Assembly (NCBI RefSeq): GCF_018294505.1 | Contig: NC_057809.1 | Location: 506,689,914 to 506,753,913, forward strand | DNA from: Triticum aestivum | Lineage: Eukaryota > Streptophyta > Magnoliopsida > Poales > Poaceae | DNA length: 64,000 nt | Reading direction: 5' to 3' | Shown here: positions 1 to 12,338 of the stretch, in pieces | How positions within the stretch are numbered: the first letter of the stretch is position 1 | Layout of the letters: each line of letters starts with the position of its first letter | The notes under the pieces: generated by a model | The model's input: only the letters and a program-made list of their open reading frames with translations | Told to the model about the DNA's origin: nothing | Databases searched by the model: none | Position numbers and translations under genes: made by a program

Positions 1-168
1 CTTAGGTGACCTTGTTCTTGAGCTTGCATGCCAAATTTATGTGGTCAAAAGTAGTTTTAATGCATGATATAGCCTCTAGGCACTTGTAGGAGTAGTTGCT
101 ATCAATTTTGTTGAGTTTGGTTCACTTTTATTTTAAGTTACTAAAAAATTCAGAAAATTTCAAAAAAG

Positions 169-1242
169 ATGAAGAGATTTTTGAGGGGCTCATCGAGCCG
201 AAGCTCGAAGGATAAGCAAAGTGAAGAGAACAAGAAGCCCAAGTATAATCTCCCTCGTCCTGCGGAGGTTCGGCCATGTGAATGGCCTTGTGATGAGTTC
301 TTGAGAGAGGCCGGGATTTATGAAGATTTTTATCATTTGGCTGAGAATGCAGGCCTCACCGCCTTCATCCATGAACAGCGTGAACTGTACCTCTTACTCA
401 CCAATATCTTTGTGCAAAATTTTCATTTCCATGCTAGGAGATCAACACCTTCGGTGGAATTTTATTTATATGATGAGCATAAGGAGATGTCAATTTATGA
501 TTTTTGCCGGGTCTGTTTGATACCCTTTGAGGGCAGCATAGAGGAACCACATCGTAATGTTGTGGAGGGATTTATTGATATGATTATTGTAGGGGAAACG
601 AGGAAAGTTTCCGATGCGAGAATCACTAGCATACATTTTCCTGTTTTACGTTACTTCACAATATTTGCTAGTAGATGCTTAATTGGTCGCGGGAACTGTG
701 GGAACCTTAGTGCTCCTGATATTGCTATTTTGCACCATGCCTTGTTTCATGATACTACTTTCAGCTTAGGCGCTATTGTTGCTAGACGGTTAAATCTGAA
801 CCGTACTAAGGGCCCCGTCCTTGGAGGCATCTTTGCCTCGCGCCTTGCTGCACACTTTAACATACCTATCAGGCATTATGAGAAAAAGGAAAAGTTGTTG
901 CCCCCTATTGCTCTAGGTTATAAGAGTATGGTAGCACATGAGTTTATTGTTAAGGATAAGAATAAGACACTTAAATATAAATTGATATTTAACAAAAAAT
1001 ATTGTGAGTTTATTACCTTGCCCGTGCCCTCTTTGTTTGACATATTTTCAGGCAAGTACCTTGTTCCGTCGGAGGACATTCATGCCTACCGGAGCCAGAT
1101 GTCAGCTGCAGAGCCAGAGCCACAATCTGACCCTCACCGTCAGTCTGTTTATCAGTGGAATCCGGAGGAGATCGCCAGCCAGTGGCAATCTGAGGACCCT
1201 TCTCAGTACGACCCCAGCTACAATTTTGATCCATGGGCATAG
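169..1242 (+). CDS. Athila-type ORF in the env position (post-pol), 357 codons, apparently open
   Basis: This is an uninterrupted ORF that starts with a basic Ser/Arg/Lys-rich stretch (residues 1-30), has a central region of about 270 residues, and ends with a Gln/Pro/Asp-rich tail. It lies between the expected end of pol (outside the window) and the long 3' non-coding region of element A, which is where Athila elements carry their extra ORF. I see no signal peptide, no convincing membrane segment and no furin-like site, so a real envelope role is not supported. It is followed at once by a purine-rich motif. ATHILA ORF-1-like proteins of plants are the nearest family I can think of. Function is unknown. 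It is one of the few long element ORFs in the window without a stop or frameshift. Confidence 0.6.
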   Translation: MKRFLRGSSSRSSKDKQSEENKKPKYNLPRPAEVRPCEWPCDEFLREAGIYEDFYHLAENAGLTAFIHEQRELYLLLTNIFVQNFHFHARRSTPSVEFYLYDEHKEMSIYDFCRVCLIPFEGSIEEPHRNVVEGFIDMIIVGETRKVSDARITSIHFPVLRYFTIFASRCLIGRGNCGNLSAPDIAILHHALFHDTTFSLGAIVARRLNLNRTKGPVLGGIFASRLAAHFNIPIRHYEKKEKLLPPIALGYKSMVAHEFIVKDKNKTLKYKLIFNKKYCEFITLPVPSLFDIFSGKYLVPSEDIHAYRSQMSAAEPEPQSDPHRQSVYQWNPEEIASQWQSEDPSQYDPSYNFDPWA

Positions 1243-1258
1243 ACCAACTTAGGCCAAA

Positions 1259-1277
1259 AGCCTAAGCTTGGGGGAGT
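1259..1277 (+). other. Upstream polypurine-tract-like motif of element A
   Basis: The motif AAGCTTGGGGGAGT follows the ORF at 169-1242. The same 14 bases stand directly before the LTR at 14635. Athila-like elements often have a second tract at the start of their 3' non-coding region. Whether it primes DNA synthesis is not known from sequence. Confidence 0.5.
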
Positions 1278-2128
1278 ACGCATCTCTCACCGACATTATA
1301 TTTATGTTCACACACTCATGCCAATTGTCGGTGCTCATACTTTTTCATTGTATCATCCATGCTACTTTATTTTCATTTTCTCGCTTCCTTCTTGTGTGTT
1401 TGAAAAACCTTAAGAAAAAACAAAAAAATAGTTGTAGTTTTTAGCTAGTTTACTTTCCATGCCTGTAGTAGTAGTAATTAAAAGGAAAACCCAAAACGAT
1501 TTCTCGTTCTTCTTTTGCTTGTTGGGAGCTTTCCCATGTAAATAGTTTTGTTTCTTTTCTTTCCTTTGGGGGTCGAGAGGAGAAGACCATAAGAAAATGT
1601 TGAGTGGCTATTATATGCATTATTGTTGATCTAACAAAGATCCCATATTACCTTGTCTTCTCTCTTGAATTGAATGCTTGCAGATTTTAGCTTAGTCCAA
1701 TGCACGTGCACTATTATTATTATCCACACTATTCGGAAGTGCAAGTGAAAGGCAATAATGATGATATATGATGAACTGGTTGAGATGAGAAAAGCTGGTA
1801 TGAACTCGACCTCTCTTGTTTCTGTAAATATGATTAGTTCATCGTTCCTGATTCAGCCTATTATGAAAGAAACATGTTTGCAATGACAATTAGAGATTGT
1901 AGTTGCTTATGCCATGCTTAATTAGCTAGGAGTTTATAATGGTTTACCTTGCGTGCCAACATGCTATTAAAATGGTTGTGATGTGATATGATAGGGTGGT
2001 ATCCTCCTTTGAACGATTCGAGTGGCTTGACTTGGCACATGGTCATGCATGTAGTTGAAACAAAATCAACATAGCCTCTACGATATTTATGTTCATGGTG
2101 CATTATATCCTACTCTTGCTTGTATTCG
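1278..2128 (+). other. 3' non-coding region of element A, first part
   Basis: This is AT-rich sequence without a credible ORF. It continues at 6011-6585 and again at 14061-14634 once the two insertions are taken out. It holds nothing else that I recognise. Confidence 0.6.
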
Positions 2129-2133
2129 GTGTT

Positions 2134-3552
2134 TGTGACGCCCGGGTAATTAAGCTACAGTAACCTCTGCTAATTGTGCCAGGTCATCACTCCTACTGTT
2201 GCTAATCCTCACCTGATCCAAATCTCTGTTCTCATTCGAACTCAAAAATTTAAGTCAAAATTTCAAATTTGCGAAACATGATAGCTAAAATGTTCAATGT
2301 GTGGCAAAGAATCCCTGGATAATTGTCATGTTGGAACCGACCTCTTTTGGATTTCCAAGTGCCCATGGAATTGTATTTAGTGGTCCAACAACATATTTAT
2401 TAACCTTTCCAATTTATAAAAATGCTTGAACAATTCCATTGGCCCTGAAACTTTTTAGGCAACACTACAATGTTGTACCTGAATTATTTGCTAAATTTCA
2501 CATTCAACAAAGGTCTCTTTTGATGCCTTGTTTTCATCCAAAACAGTAGCTATCCTGTTTTTCCAAAATAAAAGAAATGGAAAGGGAAAAACAGAAACCC
2601 CCCTCCCCAAGTGGGCCTCGTGGCCCAGTTGGCCATCCCACCAGGCCAACCCCAGGCCGGCCCACACCTCGGCCTATAACCCCACTAACCCCCCACTCCC
2701 CGATCCCTAACCCACTCTCCCCACGCCACTCTCTCCCTCCCCCCGATCTGGATCGAGATCGGGGGCGCAGACCTGGCGACCGCGCCGCCCTGACGCCCGC
2801 CGTTGTCGACCCCGTCGCGCCGATGCTCGCCTCCCGGACTCCTCCTCGCCCTCCTCTCCTTTGCGCAACACCTGCCTGACCGCAACCTCGCCTCGTCGTC
2901 GAACCGACGCCGTCGCTAGTCGTCATCGCCACCCCGTCGCCGTCCCGTCGTCGACCGCCGCCGCCTCGAGCTCCGGCGCCTCCCCGACTCCTCCTCGCGC
3001 ACACTATTGCACACCTACAGGGCCCGGTGAGGCCCCCTCCTCCTTTTTCCCCATCTCCTTTCCCTCCTGTCGCCGTAGGTCGCCCCCGCCGTCGCGCCCG
3101 AGCTCCCGAGGAGCACGTGGTTGCCGCACCTGTGACCCGCTGTCGCGCGCTGGCCACCTCCCTGCGCGCCCACACTCCATGCGCTGCCGTCACCGCGTTG
3201 GCCGCCCGTGCCCAGCCACTGCCCTCGCCGCGTTGTTGCTGCGGCTGCTGTCCACGCGCAGCCGTGCCAACCCCGCCTCCGCCCGGCCACGCCCTGACGC
3301 CGCCCTTGTCGCTCCATGGCGTCCGGGGCTCCTGCCGCTGGCCGCGGTCCCCCCTCCATTCTGCGCTGACCGGTGGCCTCGTCGGAGGCCGCGCCCAGCC
3401 GTGGAGCCCGAGCCCCCTGGTGCCGTGCGTGCCCAGGTCCGGCCTCCACGGGCGCCTGCCCACTAACCCGCTCGCCCAGCGCCCGCTAGGCCAGCCAGGG
3501 CCACTGATCAAGGGCCCCCACGCCCAGAACATTTTAACAAAAAAAGAGATTT

Positions 3553-3597
<45 letters not shown>

Positions 3598-6005
3598 CTA
3601 AAAAATAATTAATTAATTAGTTAATTAATCCTGATTAATTAACTTGCTAATTAAAACACTAATCTGTCACTGACTAATGAGGCCCACACTTAAATAATCC
3701 TATTTAGTTTAAACAAATCCTATTTAACCTTTGTCTCAATGACAGGTGGGTCCCACTGGACCCACTGGTTATGTTTGACTCCAGTCAACTGAGTTTGACC
3801 TGCTGATGTCATGGTGATGTCATGCTGACATCACCTTTCACTATTCTGGATAATGTTCGATTTAATTAATTAAATAAATTTTAGAAATACATAAAACTTT
3901 GATAAATCATAGAAAATAAACCGTAACTCGGATCAAAATACTTTGTACATGAAATTTGCTCAGAACGGCGAGACGAACCCAGATACGCAGCCCGTTCGTC
4001 CGCCACGCAATCCTAACATATCAAACTCGTAACTTTCTCCCTCTGGCTCCTTTGCCCGAAAACGCAAAACATCGGGGATACTTTCCCGGATGTTCCCCCC
4101 CTTTCACCGGTATCGCCTCATACCGCGTTAGGGCACCCTAGCACCGATACTTGTCTTGTCATGCATCGCTATGCATCTGTTTTGCTTAAGTATTTATTAT
4201 TTCTTCCCCCTCTTCTCTCGCTAGACACCGAGACCGACGCCGCTGCTACCCAGTACGACTACGGTGTTGACGACCCCTCTCTCTTGCCAGAGCAACCAGG
4301 CAAGCCCCCCCCCTTGATCACCAGATATCGCCTATTCTTCTCTATATTGCTTGCATTAGAGTAGTGTAGCATGTTACTGCTTTCAGTTAATCCTATACTG
4401 CTGCATAGCCTGTCCTTGCTACTACTGTTGTTACCTTTACCTGCTATCCTACTGCTTAGTATAGGATGCTAGTGTTCCATCAGTGGCCCTACACTCTTGT
4501 TCGTCTGCCATGCTATACTACTGGGCCGTGATCACTTCGGGAGGTGATCACGGGCATATACTATATACTTTACACTGTTACATTACCTGTGATACTGTTC
4601 GGAGATGGGGGCTGAAGGGGCAGGTGGCTCCATCCCGGTAGAGGTGGGCCTGGGTTCCCGACGGCCCCCGACTGTTACTTTGAGGCGGAGCGACAGGGCA
4701 GGTTGAGACCACCTAGGAGAGAGGTGGGCCTGGCCCTGGTCGGCGTTCGCGGATACTTAACACGCTTAACGAGATCTGGGTTTTTGATCTGAGTCTGGCC
4801 ATTTGGTCTATACGCACTAACCATCTACGCGGGAGTAGTTATGGGTATCCCGGCGTCGTGGTATCAGCCGAAGCCTTCGTGACGTCAGCGACTGAGCAGC
4901 GCGCGCCGGGTTGGAACGTAAGCCTGCTCTTGTATTAAGGGGGCTAGTTCTGCTTCCGGCCGCGTTCGCAACGTGCAGGTGTGCTATGGGCGATGGGCCC
5001 AGACCCCTGTGCGCTTAGGTTTAGACCGGCGTGCTGACCTCTCTGTTGTGCCTAGGTGGGGCTGCGACGTGTTGATCTTCCGCGGTCGGGCATGACCCAT
5101 GAAAGTGTGTCCGGCCAAATTGGATCAAGCGTGTTGGGGAATGTGGTGCACCCCTGCAGGGAAGTTAATCTATTCGAATAGCCGTGATCTTCGGTAACAG
5201 GACGACTTGGAGTTGTACCTTGACCTTATGACAACTAGAACCGGATACTTAATAAAACACACCCTTCCAAGTGCCAGATACAACCGGTGATCGCTCTCTC
5301 ACAGGGCGATGAGGGGAGGATCATCGGTTAGGATTATGCTATGCGATGCTACTTGGAGGACTTCAGTCTACTCTCTTCTACATGCTGCAAGATGGAGGCT
5401 GCCAGAAGCGTAGTCTTTGAAAGGACTAGCTATCCCCCCCTTATTCCGGCTTTCTGCAGTTCAGTCCACATATGATTCCCTTAATCCATTTGATACCAAT
5501 GCATACATATGTAGTATAGCTCCTTGCTTGCGAGTACTTTGGATGAGTACTCACGGTTGCTTTCTCCCTCTTTTCCCCCTATCCCTTCTACTTGGTTGTC
5601 GCAACCAGATGTTGGAGCCCAGGAGCCAGACGCCACCTTCGACGACGACTCCTACTACCCAGAGGTGCCTACTACTACGGATGCCCGCTGACGACGACCA
5701 GGAGTAGTTAGGAGGATCCCAGGCAGGAGGCCTGCGCCTCTTTCGATCTGTATCCCAGTTTGTGCTAGCCTTCTTAAGGCAAACTTGTTTAATTTATGTC
5801 TGTACTCAGATATTGTTGCTTCCGCTGACTCGTCTATGATCGAGCTCTTGTATTCGAGCCCTCGAGGCCCCTGGCTTGTAATATGATGCTTGTATGACTT
5901 ATTTTATTTGTAGAGTTGTGTTGTGATATCTTCCCGTGAGTCCCTGATCTTGATCGTACACGTTTGCGTGTATGTTTAGTGTACGATTAAATCGGGGGCG
6001 TCACA
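2134..6005. mobile_element. S1: solo long LTR (3,872 bp), TSD GTGTT
   Basis: The ends are TGTGACGCCC and GGGCGTCACA, a 10-bp terminal inverted repeat beginning TG and ending CA. The bases GTGTT stand on both sides (2129-2133 and 6006-6010), the 5-bp duplication expected of LTR elements. There is no primer site, polypurine tract, gag or pol inside, so it is a solo LTR, not a full element. It has a GC-rich block at about 2620-3520, a TA microsatellite, and a region rich in TGATGTCA-like motifs near 3800. Its layout resembles that of the solo LTR at 33509-37665. Long LTRs starting TGT(G/C)AC are usual in Tekay-type gypsy elements, so that lineage is likely but not shown. Confidence 0.82.
3555..3597. 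repeat. (TA)n microsatellite inside S1
   Basis: A run of about 20 TA units directly follows the GC-rich block of the LTR. Confidence 0.95.
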
Positions 6006-6010
6006 GTGTT

Positions 6011-6585
6011 GATTAATTTTAATGCATGTCCATGACTGTTGTTGCTCTCTAGCTGGTCGCTTCCCAGTCTTTTTCTAGCCTTCACTTGTACTAAGCGGGA
6101 ATACTACTTGTGCATCCAACTCCATAAACCCCAAAGTTATTCCATATGAGTCCACCATACCTTCCTATATACGGTATCTACCTGCCGTTCCAAGTAAATT
6201 TGTATGTGCCAAACTCTAAACCTTCAAATAAACATTCTGTTTTGTATGCTCGAATAGCTCATGTATCAACTAGGGTTGTCTGTATCTTCCATGCTAGGCG
6301 GGTTATTCTCAAGAGGAGTGGACTCCGCTCCTCATTCACGAGAAAATGGCTGGTCATCGGGATGCCCAGTCCCATGCTCAAATCAAATCAAAATAATCGC
6401 AAACAAAACTCCCCCAGGATTGTTGTTAGTTGGAGGCACCCGTTGTTTCGGGCAAGCCATGGATTGATGCTTGTTGGTGGTGGGGGAGTATAAACATTAC
6501 CATTCTGCTTGGGAACCTCCTATAATGTGTGTAGCATGGAAGCTATCGAGATCTCTTGGTTGTTATGTTGAAAATGAAAGTATAC
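6011..6585 (+). other. 3' non-coding region of element A, middle part
   Basis: This stretch continues element A from 2133. It has short ORFs only, none of them convincing. It ends in TATAC (6581-6585), the target duplicated by insertion of element F. Confidence 0.65.
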
Positions 6586-8167
6586 TGCTACCTCTTGAGC
6601 ACTGCGTTGGTTTTCCCTTGAAGAGGAAAGGGTGATGCAGCAAATTAGCGTAAGTATTTCCCTCAGTTTTTGAGAACCAAGGTATCAATCCAGTAGGAGG
6701 CCACGCATGAGTCCCTCGCACCTACACAAACAAATAAAATCCTCGCAACCAACGCAATAAAGGGGTTGTCAATCCCTTCACGGTCACTTACGAAAGTGAG
6801 ATCTGATACATATGATAAGATAACATTTTTGGTATTTTTATGATAAAGATGCAAAGTAAACAAAGCAAAATAAAAACGGTGCCAGATATAGCGTGTTGAC
6901 GGGAGATTAATATGATGGAAAATATACCCGGGGGCCATAGGTTTCACTAGTGGCTTCTGTCGAAAGCATAAGTATTACGGTGGGTAAACAAATTACTGTT
7001 GAGCAATTGACAGAATTGAGCATAGTTATGAGAATATCTAGGTATGATCATGTATATAAGCATCACGTCCGAGACAAGTAGACCGACTCCTACCTGCATC
7101 TACTACTATTACTCCACACATCGACCGCTATCCAGCATGCATCTAGAGTATTAAGTTCAAAAGAACAGAGTAACACTTTAAGTAAGATGACATGATGTAG
7201 AGGGATAAACTCATGCAATATGATATAAACCCCATCTTGTTATCCTCGATGGCAACAATACAATACGTGCCTTGCTGCCCCTACTGTCACTGGGAAAGGA
7301 CACCACAAGATTGAACCCAAAGCTAAGCACTTCTCCCATTGCAAGAAAGATCAATCTAGTAGGCCAAACCAAACTGATAATTCGAAGAGACTTGCAAAGA
7401 TAACCGATCATACATAAAAGAATTCAGAGAAGATTCAAATATTGTTCATAGATAAACTTGATCATAAACCCACAATTCATCGATCTCAACAAACACACCG
7501 CAAAAGAAGATTACATCGAATAGATCTCCACGAGAATCGTGGATAACTTTGTATTGAGATCCAAAGAGAGAGAAGAAGCCATCTAGCTACTAACTATGAC
7601 CCGAAGGTCTGAGGTAAACTACTCACACATCATCAGAGAGGCTATGGTGTTGATGTAGAAGCCCTCCGTGATCGATGCCCCCTCTGGCGGAGCTCTGGAA
7701 AAGGCCCCGAGATGGGATCTCACGGGTACAGAAGGTTGCGGCGGTGGAATTAGGATTTTGGCTCCGTATCTGGTAGTTTGGGGGTACATATGTATATACA
7801 GGAGGAAGAAGTATGTCGGTGGAGCAACATGGGACCCACGAGGGTGGAGGGCGCGCCTGGGGGGTAGGCGCCCCCCTACCTCGTGCCTTCCTGGTAGCTT
7901 TCTTGACGTAGGGTCCAAGTCCTCTGGATCACGTTCGTTCCAAAAATCACGTTCCCGAGGGTTTCATTCCGTTTGGACTCCGTTTGATATTATTTTTCTG
8001 TGAAACTTTGGAATAGGCAAAAAACAGCGATTCTGGGTTGGGCCTCCGGTTAATAGGTTAGTCCCAAAAATTATATAGAAGTGTATAATAAAGCCCAATA
8101 ATGTCCAAAACAGAATATAATATAGCATGGAACAATCAAAAATTATAGATACGTTGGAGACGGATCA
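6586..8167 (-). repeat. 3' LTR of element F (1,582 bp)
   Basis: This LTR aligns along its length with 12339-14055 except for a block of about 160 bp found only in the other copy (see 12529-12690). A segment near 7830-7890 repeats a GC-rich motif seen in the LTR of A at 14870-14930 (GAGGGTGGGGGGCGCGCC type), evidence that the two families share LTR ancestry. Short ORFs inside it are not genes. Confidence 0.85.
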
Positions 8168-8182
8168 AGCATCCCCAAGCTT
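8168..8182 (-). other. Polypurine tract of element F
   Basis: On the minus strand AAGCTTGGGGATGC lies directly before the LTR start TGATCC, the expected place for second-strand priming. Confidence 0.7.
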
Positions 8183-10982
8183 AATTCCTGCTCGTCCTCG
8201 AGTAGGTAAATGATAAAAACAGAATTTTTGATGTGGAATGCTAGTTGGCATAATTTCAATGTAATTCTCTTAATTGTGGTATGGATATTCAGATCCGAAA
8301 GATTCAAGACAAAAGTTTAATATTGACATAGAAATAATAATACTTCAAGCATACTAACTAAGCAATTATGTCTTCTGAAAATAACATGGCCAAAGAAAGT
8401 TATCCCTACAAAATCATATAGTCTGGCTATGCTCTATCTTCACCACACAAAGTATTTAAATCATGCACAACCCCGATGACAAGCCAAGCAATTGTTTCAT
8501 ACTTTTGGTGTTCTCAAACTTTTTCAATCTTCACGTAATACATGAGCATGAGCCATGGACATAGCACTATATGTGGAATAGAATGGTGGTTGTGGAGAAG
8601 ACAAAAAAGGAGAATATAGTCTCACATCAACTAGGCGTATCAACGGGCTATGGAGATGCCCATCAATAGATATCAATGTGAGTGAGTAGGGATTGCCATG
8701 CAACGGATGCACTAGAGCTATAAGTATATGAAAGCTCAACAAAAGGAACTAAGTGGGTGTGCATCCAACTCGCTTGCTCACGAAGACCTAGGGCATTTTG
8801 AGGAAGCCCATCATTGGAATATACAAGCCAAGTTCTATAATGAAAAATTCCCACTAGTATATGAAAGTGATATCACAGGAGACTCTCTATCATGAAGATC
8901 ATGGTGCTACTTTCAAGCACAAGTGTGGTAAAAGGATAGTAGCATTGTCCCTTCTTTTCTTTCTTTTTACTTTTTTTTATTTGGGCCTTTTCTCATTTTT
9001 ATGGCCTCTCCTTTTTTTATTTAGTCCGGAGTCTCATCCCGACTTGTGGGGGAATCACAGTTTCCATCATCCTTTCATCACTTGGGACAATGCTCTAAAA
9101 ATGATGATTATCACACTTTTATTTACTTACAACTCAACAATTACAACTCAATACTTAGAACAAAATATGACTCTATGTGAATGCCTCCGGAGGTATACCG
9201 GGATATGCAATGAATCAAGAGTGACATGTATGAAAGAATTCTGAACGGTGGCTTTGCCACAAATACAATGTCAACTACATGTTCATGCAAAGCAAAATGA
9301 CAATGATGGAGCGTGTCATAGTAAACGGAACGGTGGTAAGTTGCATGGCAATATATCTCGGAATGGCTATGGAAATGCCATAATAGGTAGGTATGGTGGC
9401 TGTTTTGAGAAAGGTATATGGTGGGTATATGATACCAGCGAAAAGTGTGCGGTATTAGAGAGGCTAGCAATGGTGGAAGGGTGAGAGTGCGCATAATCCA
9501 TGGACTCAACATTAGTCATAAAGAACTCACATACTTATTGCAAAAATCTATTAGTTATCGAAACAAAGTATTACGCGCATGCTCCTAGGGGGATAGATTG
9601 GTAGGAAAAGACCATCGCTCGTCCCTGACTGCCACTCATAAGGAAGACAATCAATAAATAAATCATGCTCTGATTTCGTCACATAACGGTTCACCATACG
9701 TGCATGCTACGGGAATCACAAACTACAACACAAGTATTCATTAAATTCACAACTACTCAACTAGCATGACTCTAATATCACCATCTCCATATCTCAAAAC
9801 AATTATCAAGTATCAAACTTCTCATAGTATTCAACACACTCATAAGATATTTCTTTTACTAATCTTGAATGCCTATCATAATTAACGCAAATTACCATGC
9901 TATTTTGTAGGACTCTCAAAATAATCTAAGTGAAACATGATAGAACAATAGTTTATATAAAACAAATCCACCACTGTGCTCTAAAAGATATAAGTGAAGC
10001 ACTAGAGCAAAAACTACATAGCTCAAAAGATATAAGTGAAGCACATAGAGTATTCTAATAATTTTCAAATCATGTCAGTCTCTCTCAAAAGGTGTGTACA
10101 GCAAGGATGATTGTGGTAAACTAAAAAAATAAAGACTCAAATAATACAAGACGCTCCAAGCAAAACACATATCATGTGGTGAATAAAAATATGGCTCCAA
10201 GTAAAGTTACCGATGGAAGTAGATGAAAAAAGGGGATGCCTTCCGGGGCATCCCCAAGCTTAGGCTTTTGTGTTTCATTGAATTTTACCTTGGGGTGCCA
10301 TGGGCATCCCCAAGCTTAGGCTCTTGCCACTCCTTGTTCCATAATCCATCAAAACTTAACCCAAAACTTGAAAACTTCACAACACAAAACTCAAAATAGA
10401 AAATCTCGCGAGCTCCGTTAGCGAAAGAAAACAAAACACCACTTCAAGGTACTGTAATGAATCATTCTTTATTTATATTGGTGTCAAACCTACTGTATTC
10501 AAACTTCTCTATGGTTTATAAACTATTTTACTAGCCATAGATTCATCAAAATAAGCAAACAACACATGAAAAATAGAATCTGTCGAAAACAGAACAGTAT
10601 GTAGTAATCTGTGACTAACGCAAACTTCTGGAACCCCAAAAATTCTAAACTAAATTTCTGGACGTGAGTAATTTATCTATTAATCGTCTTCAAAAATAAT
10701 TAACTAAATAGCACTTTCCAAATAAAAATGGCAGCAATTCTCGTGAGCGCTAAAGTTTCTGTTTTTTACAGCAAGATCAAAAAGACTTTCCCCAAGTCTT
10801 CCCAACGGTTCTACTTGGCACAAACACTAATTAAACACAAAAAACACAACCAAAACAGATGCTAGATAAATTATCTATTACTAAACAGGAGCAAAAAGCA
10901 AGGAATAAAAATAAAATTGGGTTGCCTCCCAACAAGCGCTATCGTTTAACGCCCCTAGCTAGGCATAAAAGCGAAGATAGAT
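8183..10982 (-). other. Long non-coding internal region of element F
   Basis: There are 2.8 kb without a credible ORF on either strand, where a complete Athila element would have polymerase and integrase. The region contains two more polypurine-like motifs and a hairpin near 10232-10324. It also has many short runs of A/T and tandem-like phrases (for example the ATATAAGTGAAGCAC phrase, about 9990-10050). Confidence 0.6.
10232..10324 (-). repeat. Duplicated internal polypurine motif with adjoining hairpin in element F
   Basis: GCATCCCCAAGCTTAGGC occurs at about 10249 and again at about 10305, each the reverse complement of a tract like that at the 3' LTR. A perfect 9-bp inverted repeat (GGGGATGCC, six-base loop, GGCATCCCC; 10232-10255) overlaps the first copy. 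Confidence 0.75.
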
Positions 10983-11807
10983 CTAGGTATTGCCATCTTT
11001 GGTAGGCAATCCACAAGTGGCTCTCATAAAAGACTCATAAGGTAATTTTATTTTATTTCTATGGAAGTGTTTCATTCCTTTCCTTAACGGAAATTGGAAT
11101 CTAATATTCCCTTCCTTCATATCAATAATTGCACCAATCGTTCTAAGGAAAGGTCTACCAAGAATAATAGGACATGAAGGATTGCAATCTATATCAAGAA
11201 CAATAAAATCTATGGGCACATGATTCCTATTTGCAACAATAAGAACATAATTAATTCTTCCCATAGGTTTCTTAATGGTGGAATCCGCAAGGTGCAAGTT
11301 TAAAGAGCAATCATCAAAATCACGGAAACCTGGCAAATCACACAAAGTCTTTGGAATCGTGGAAACACTAGCACCCAAATCACACAAAGCATAGCATTCA
11401 TGATATTTAATTTTAATTTTAATAGTAGGTTCCCACTCATCATAAAGTTTTCTAGGGATAGAAACTTCCAACTCAAGTTTTTCTTCATAAGATTGCATCA
11501 AATCATCAATGATATGTTTGGTAAAGGCTTTATTTTGATTATAAGCATGTGGCGAATTTAGCACGGATTGCAACAAGGAAATACAATCTATCAAAGAGCA
11601 ATTATCATAATTAAAATCCTTGAAATCCAAAATAGTTGGTTCATTAATATCTAGAGTTTTGATCTCTTCAATTCCACTTTTACCAACTTTTGCATCAAGA
11701 TCTAAAAACTCCGAATTTTTGGAACGCCTTCTAGGTAAAAGTGGGTCATATTCAGTCCCATCATTATCAAGATTCATATTGCAAAACAAAGATTTAATAG
11801 GGGACAC
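10983..11807 (-). CDS. Retropepsin-like protease ORF of element F (274 codons)
   Basis: The ORF includes an aspartic protease core: LCDLGASVSTIP about 145 residues in gives the DxGAS active site, with Leu where most retropepsins have Thr or Ser. About 75 residues later CPIILGRPFLRT matches the ILG motif of Athila proteases. It is preceded by acidic, low-complexity sequence of the gag tail. The family's role is to cut the gag-pol polyprotein. The start at 11807 is only the first ATG of the frame. The frame originally continued from the gag leader at 12126, which is now out of phase after losses in two T-runs. After the ORF the sequence goes straight to non-coding DNA. Confidence 0.7.
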   Translation of the reverse strand: MSPIKSLFCNMNLDNDGTEYDPLLPRRRSKNSEFLDLDAKVGKSGIEEIKTLDINEPTILDFKDFNYDNCSLIDCISLLQSVLNSPHAYNQNKAFTKHIIDDLMQSYEEKLELEVSIPRKLYDEWEPTIKIKIKYHECYALCDLGASVSTIPKTLCDLPGFRDFDDCSLNLHLADSTIKKPMGRINYVLIVANRNHVPIDFIVLDIDCNPSCPIILGRPFLRTIGAIIDMKEGNIRFQFPLRKGMKHFHRNKIKLPYESFMRATCGLPTKDGNT

Positions 11808-11818
11808 ATCAATAACTT

Positions 11819-12126
11819 TTAGATCTTCATCTTTATTTTCCCAAAAAAATCCGGCTTAGCGGCCATCTTATTAACTAAGGTGGCCTGCTTATCCGAAACT
11901 TTAGCTATTGACTTCTCAAGATGAGCAATCTGAGATTTCAAACCATAAAATTCTTTATACATATCATGGAGCTCTTTATTCATATAACCCATAAAGCTTT
12001 TTTGTTCCTTAAGCTCGTTTCTAAAGAAATTATTATGCTCAAATTGTAAGACCAAAAACTCCTAACGTTGCTTTCGATCTCTTCTAACCTTTTAAGGAGA
12101 AGATCACCAAATCTAGGTAGAGCCAT
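11819..12126 (-). pseudogene. Gag leader fragment of element F, broken by frameshifts
   Basis: From the ATG at 12126 the reading starts MALPRFGDLLLKRLEEIES. It then shifts to the frame carrying an amphipathic, coiled-coil-like stretch (NELKEQKSFMGYMNKELHDM, then LKSQIAHLEKSIAKVSDK). Two T-tracts, near 12058 and near 11846, each look one base short, because adding one base would join the frames through to the protease. No CCHC knuckle was seen. Likely role: structural or packaging part of a reduced gag-pro polyprotein. Confidence 0.55.
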
Positions 12127-12308
12127 CGTGACAAGCAAGCGATCCAACACACGAGCAAACAAGAAGCACGCGAAAAAAAAGAGGCGAACGGAAAAGAGAG
12201 GGCGAATAAAACGGCAAGGGTGAAGTGGGGGAGAGGCAAATGGCAAATAATGTAATGCGGGAGATAAGGGTTTGTGATGGGTACTTGGTATGTTGACTTT
12301 TGCGTAGA

Positions 12309-12327
12309 CTCCCCGGCAACGGTGCCA
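12309..12327 (-). other. Primer binding site of element F (tRNA-Asp type)
   Basis: On the minus strand TGGCACCGTTGCCGGGGAG follows the 5' LTR after about 11 bases. It matches the 3' end expected for plant tRNA-Asp except for A instead of G at position 5. Confidence 0.75.
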
Positions 12328-12338
12328 GAAATCCTTCT

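Noticed and set aside
2534..3532. 332-codon minus ORF and overlapping long ORFs on + in S1
   Set aside because: GC-rich sequence open in several frames at once, made of Arg, Gly, Pro and Ala with no domain; it lies within a solo LTR.
2134..6005. S1 as a DNA transposon because of its 10-bp terminal inverted repeat
   Set aside because: TG..CA ends, 5-bp duplication and resemblance in layout to E fit a solo LTR better.
7619..7918. Pro/Arg-rich ORFs in both LTRs of F (also 13526-13856)
   Set aside because: Located inside LTRs, open by composition, and not conserved in frame between the two copies.
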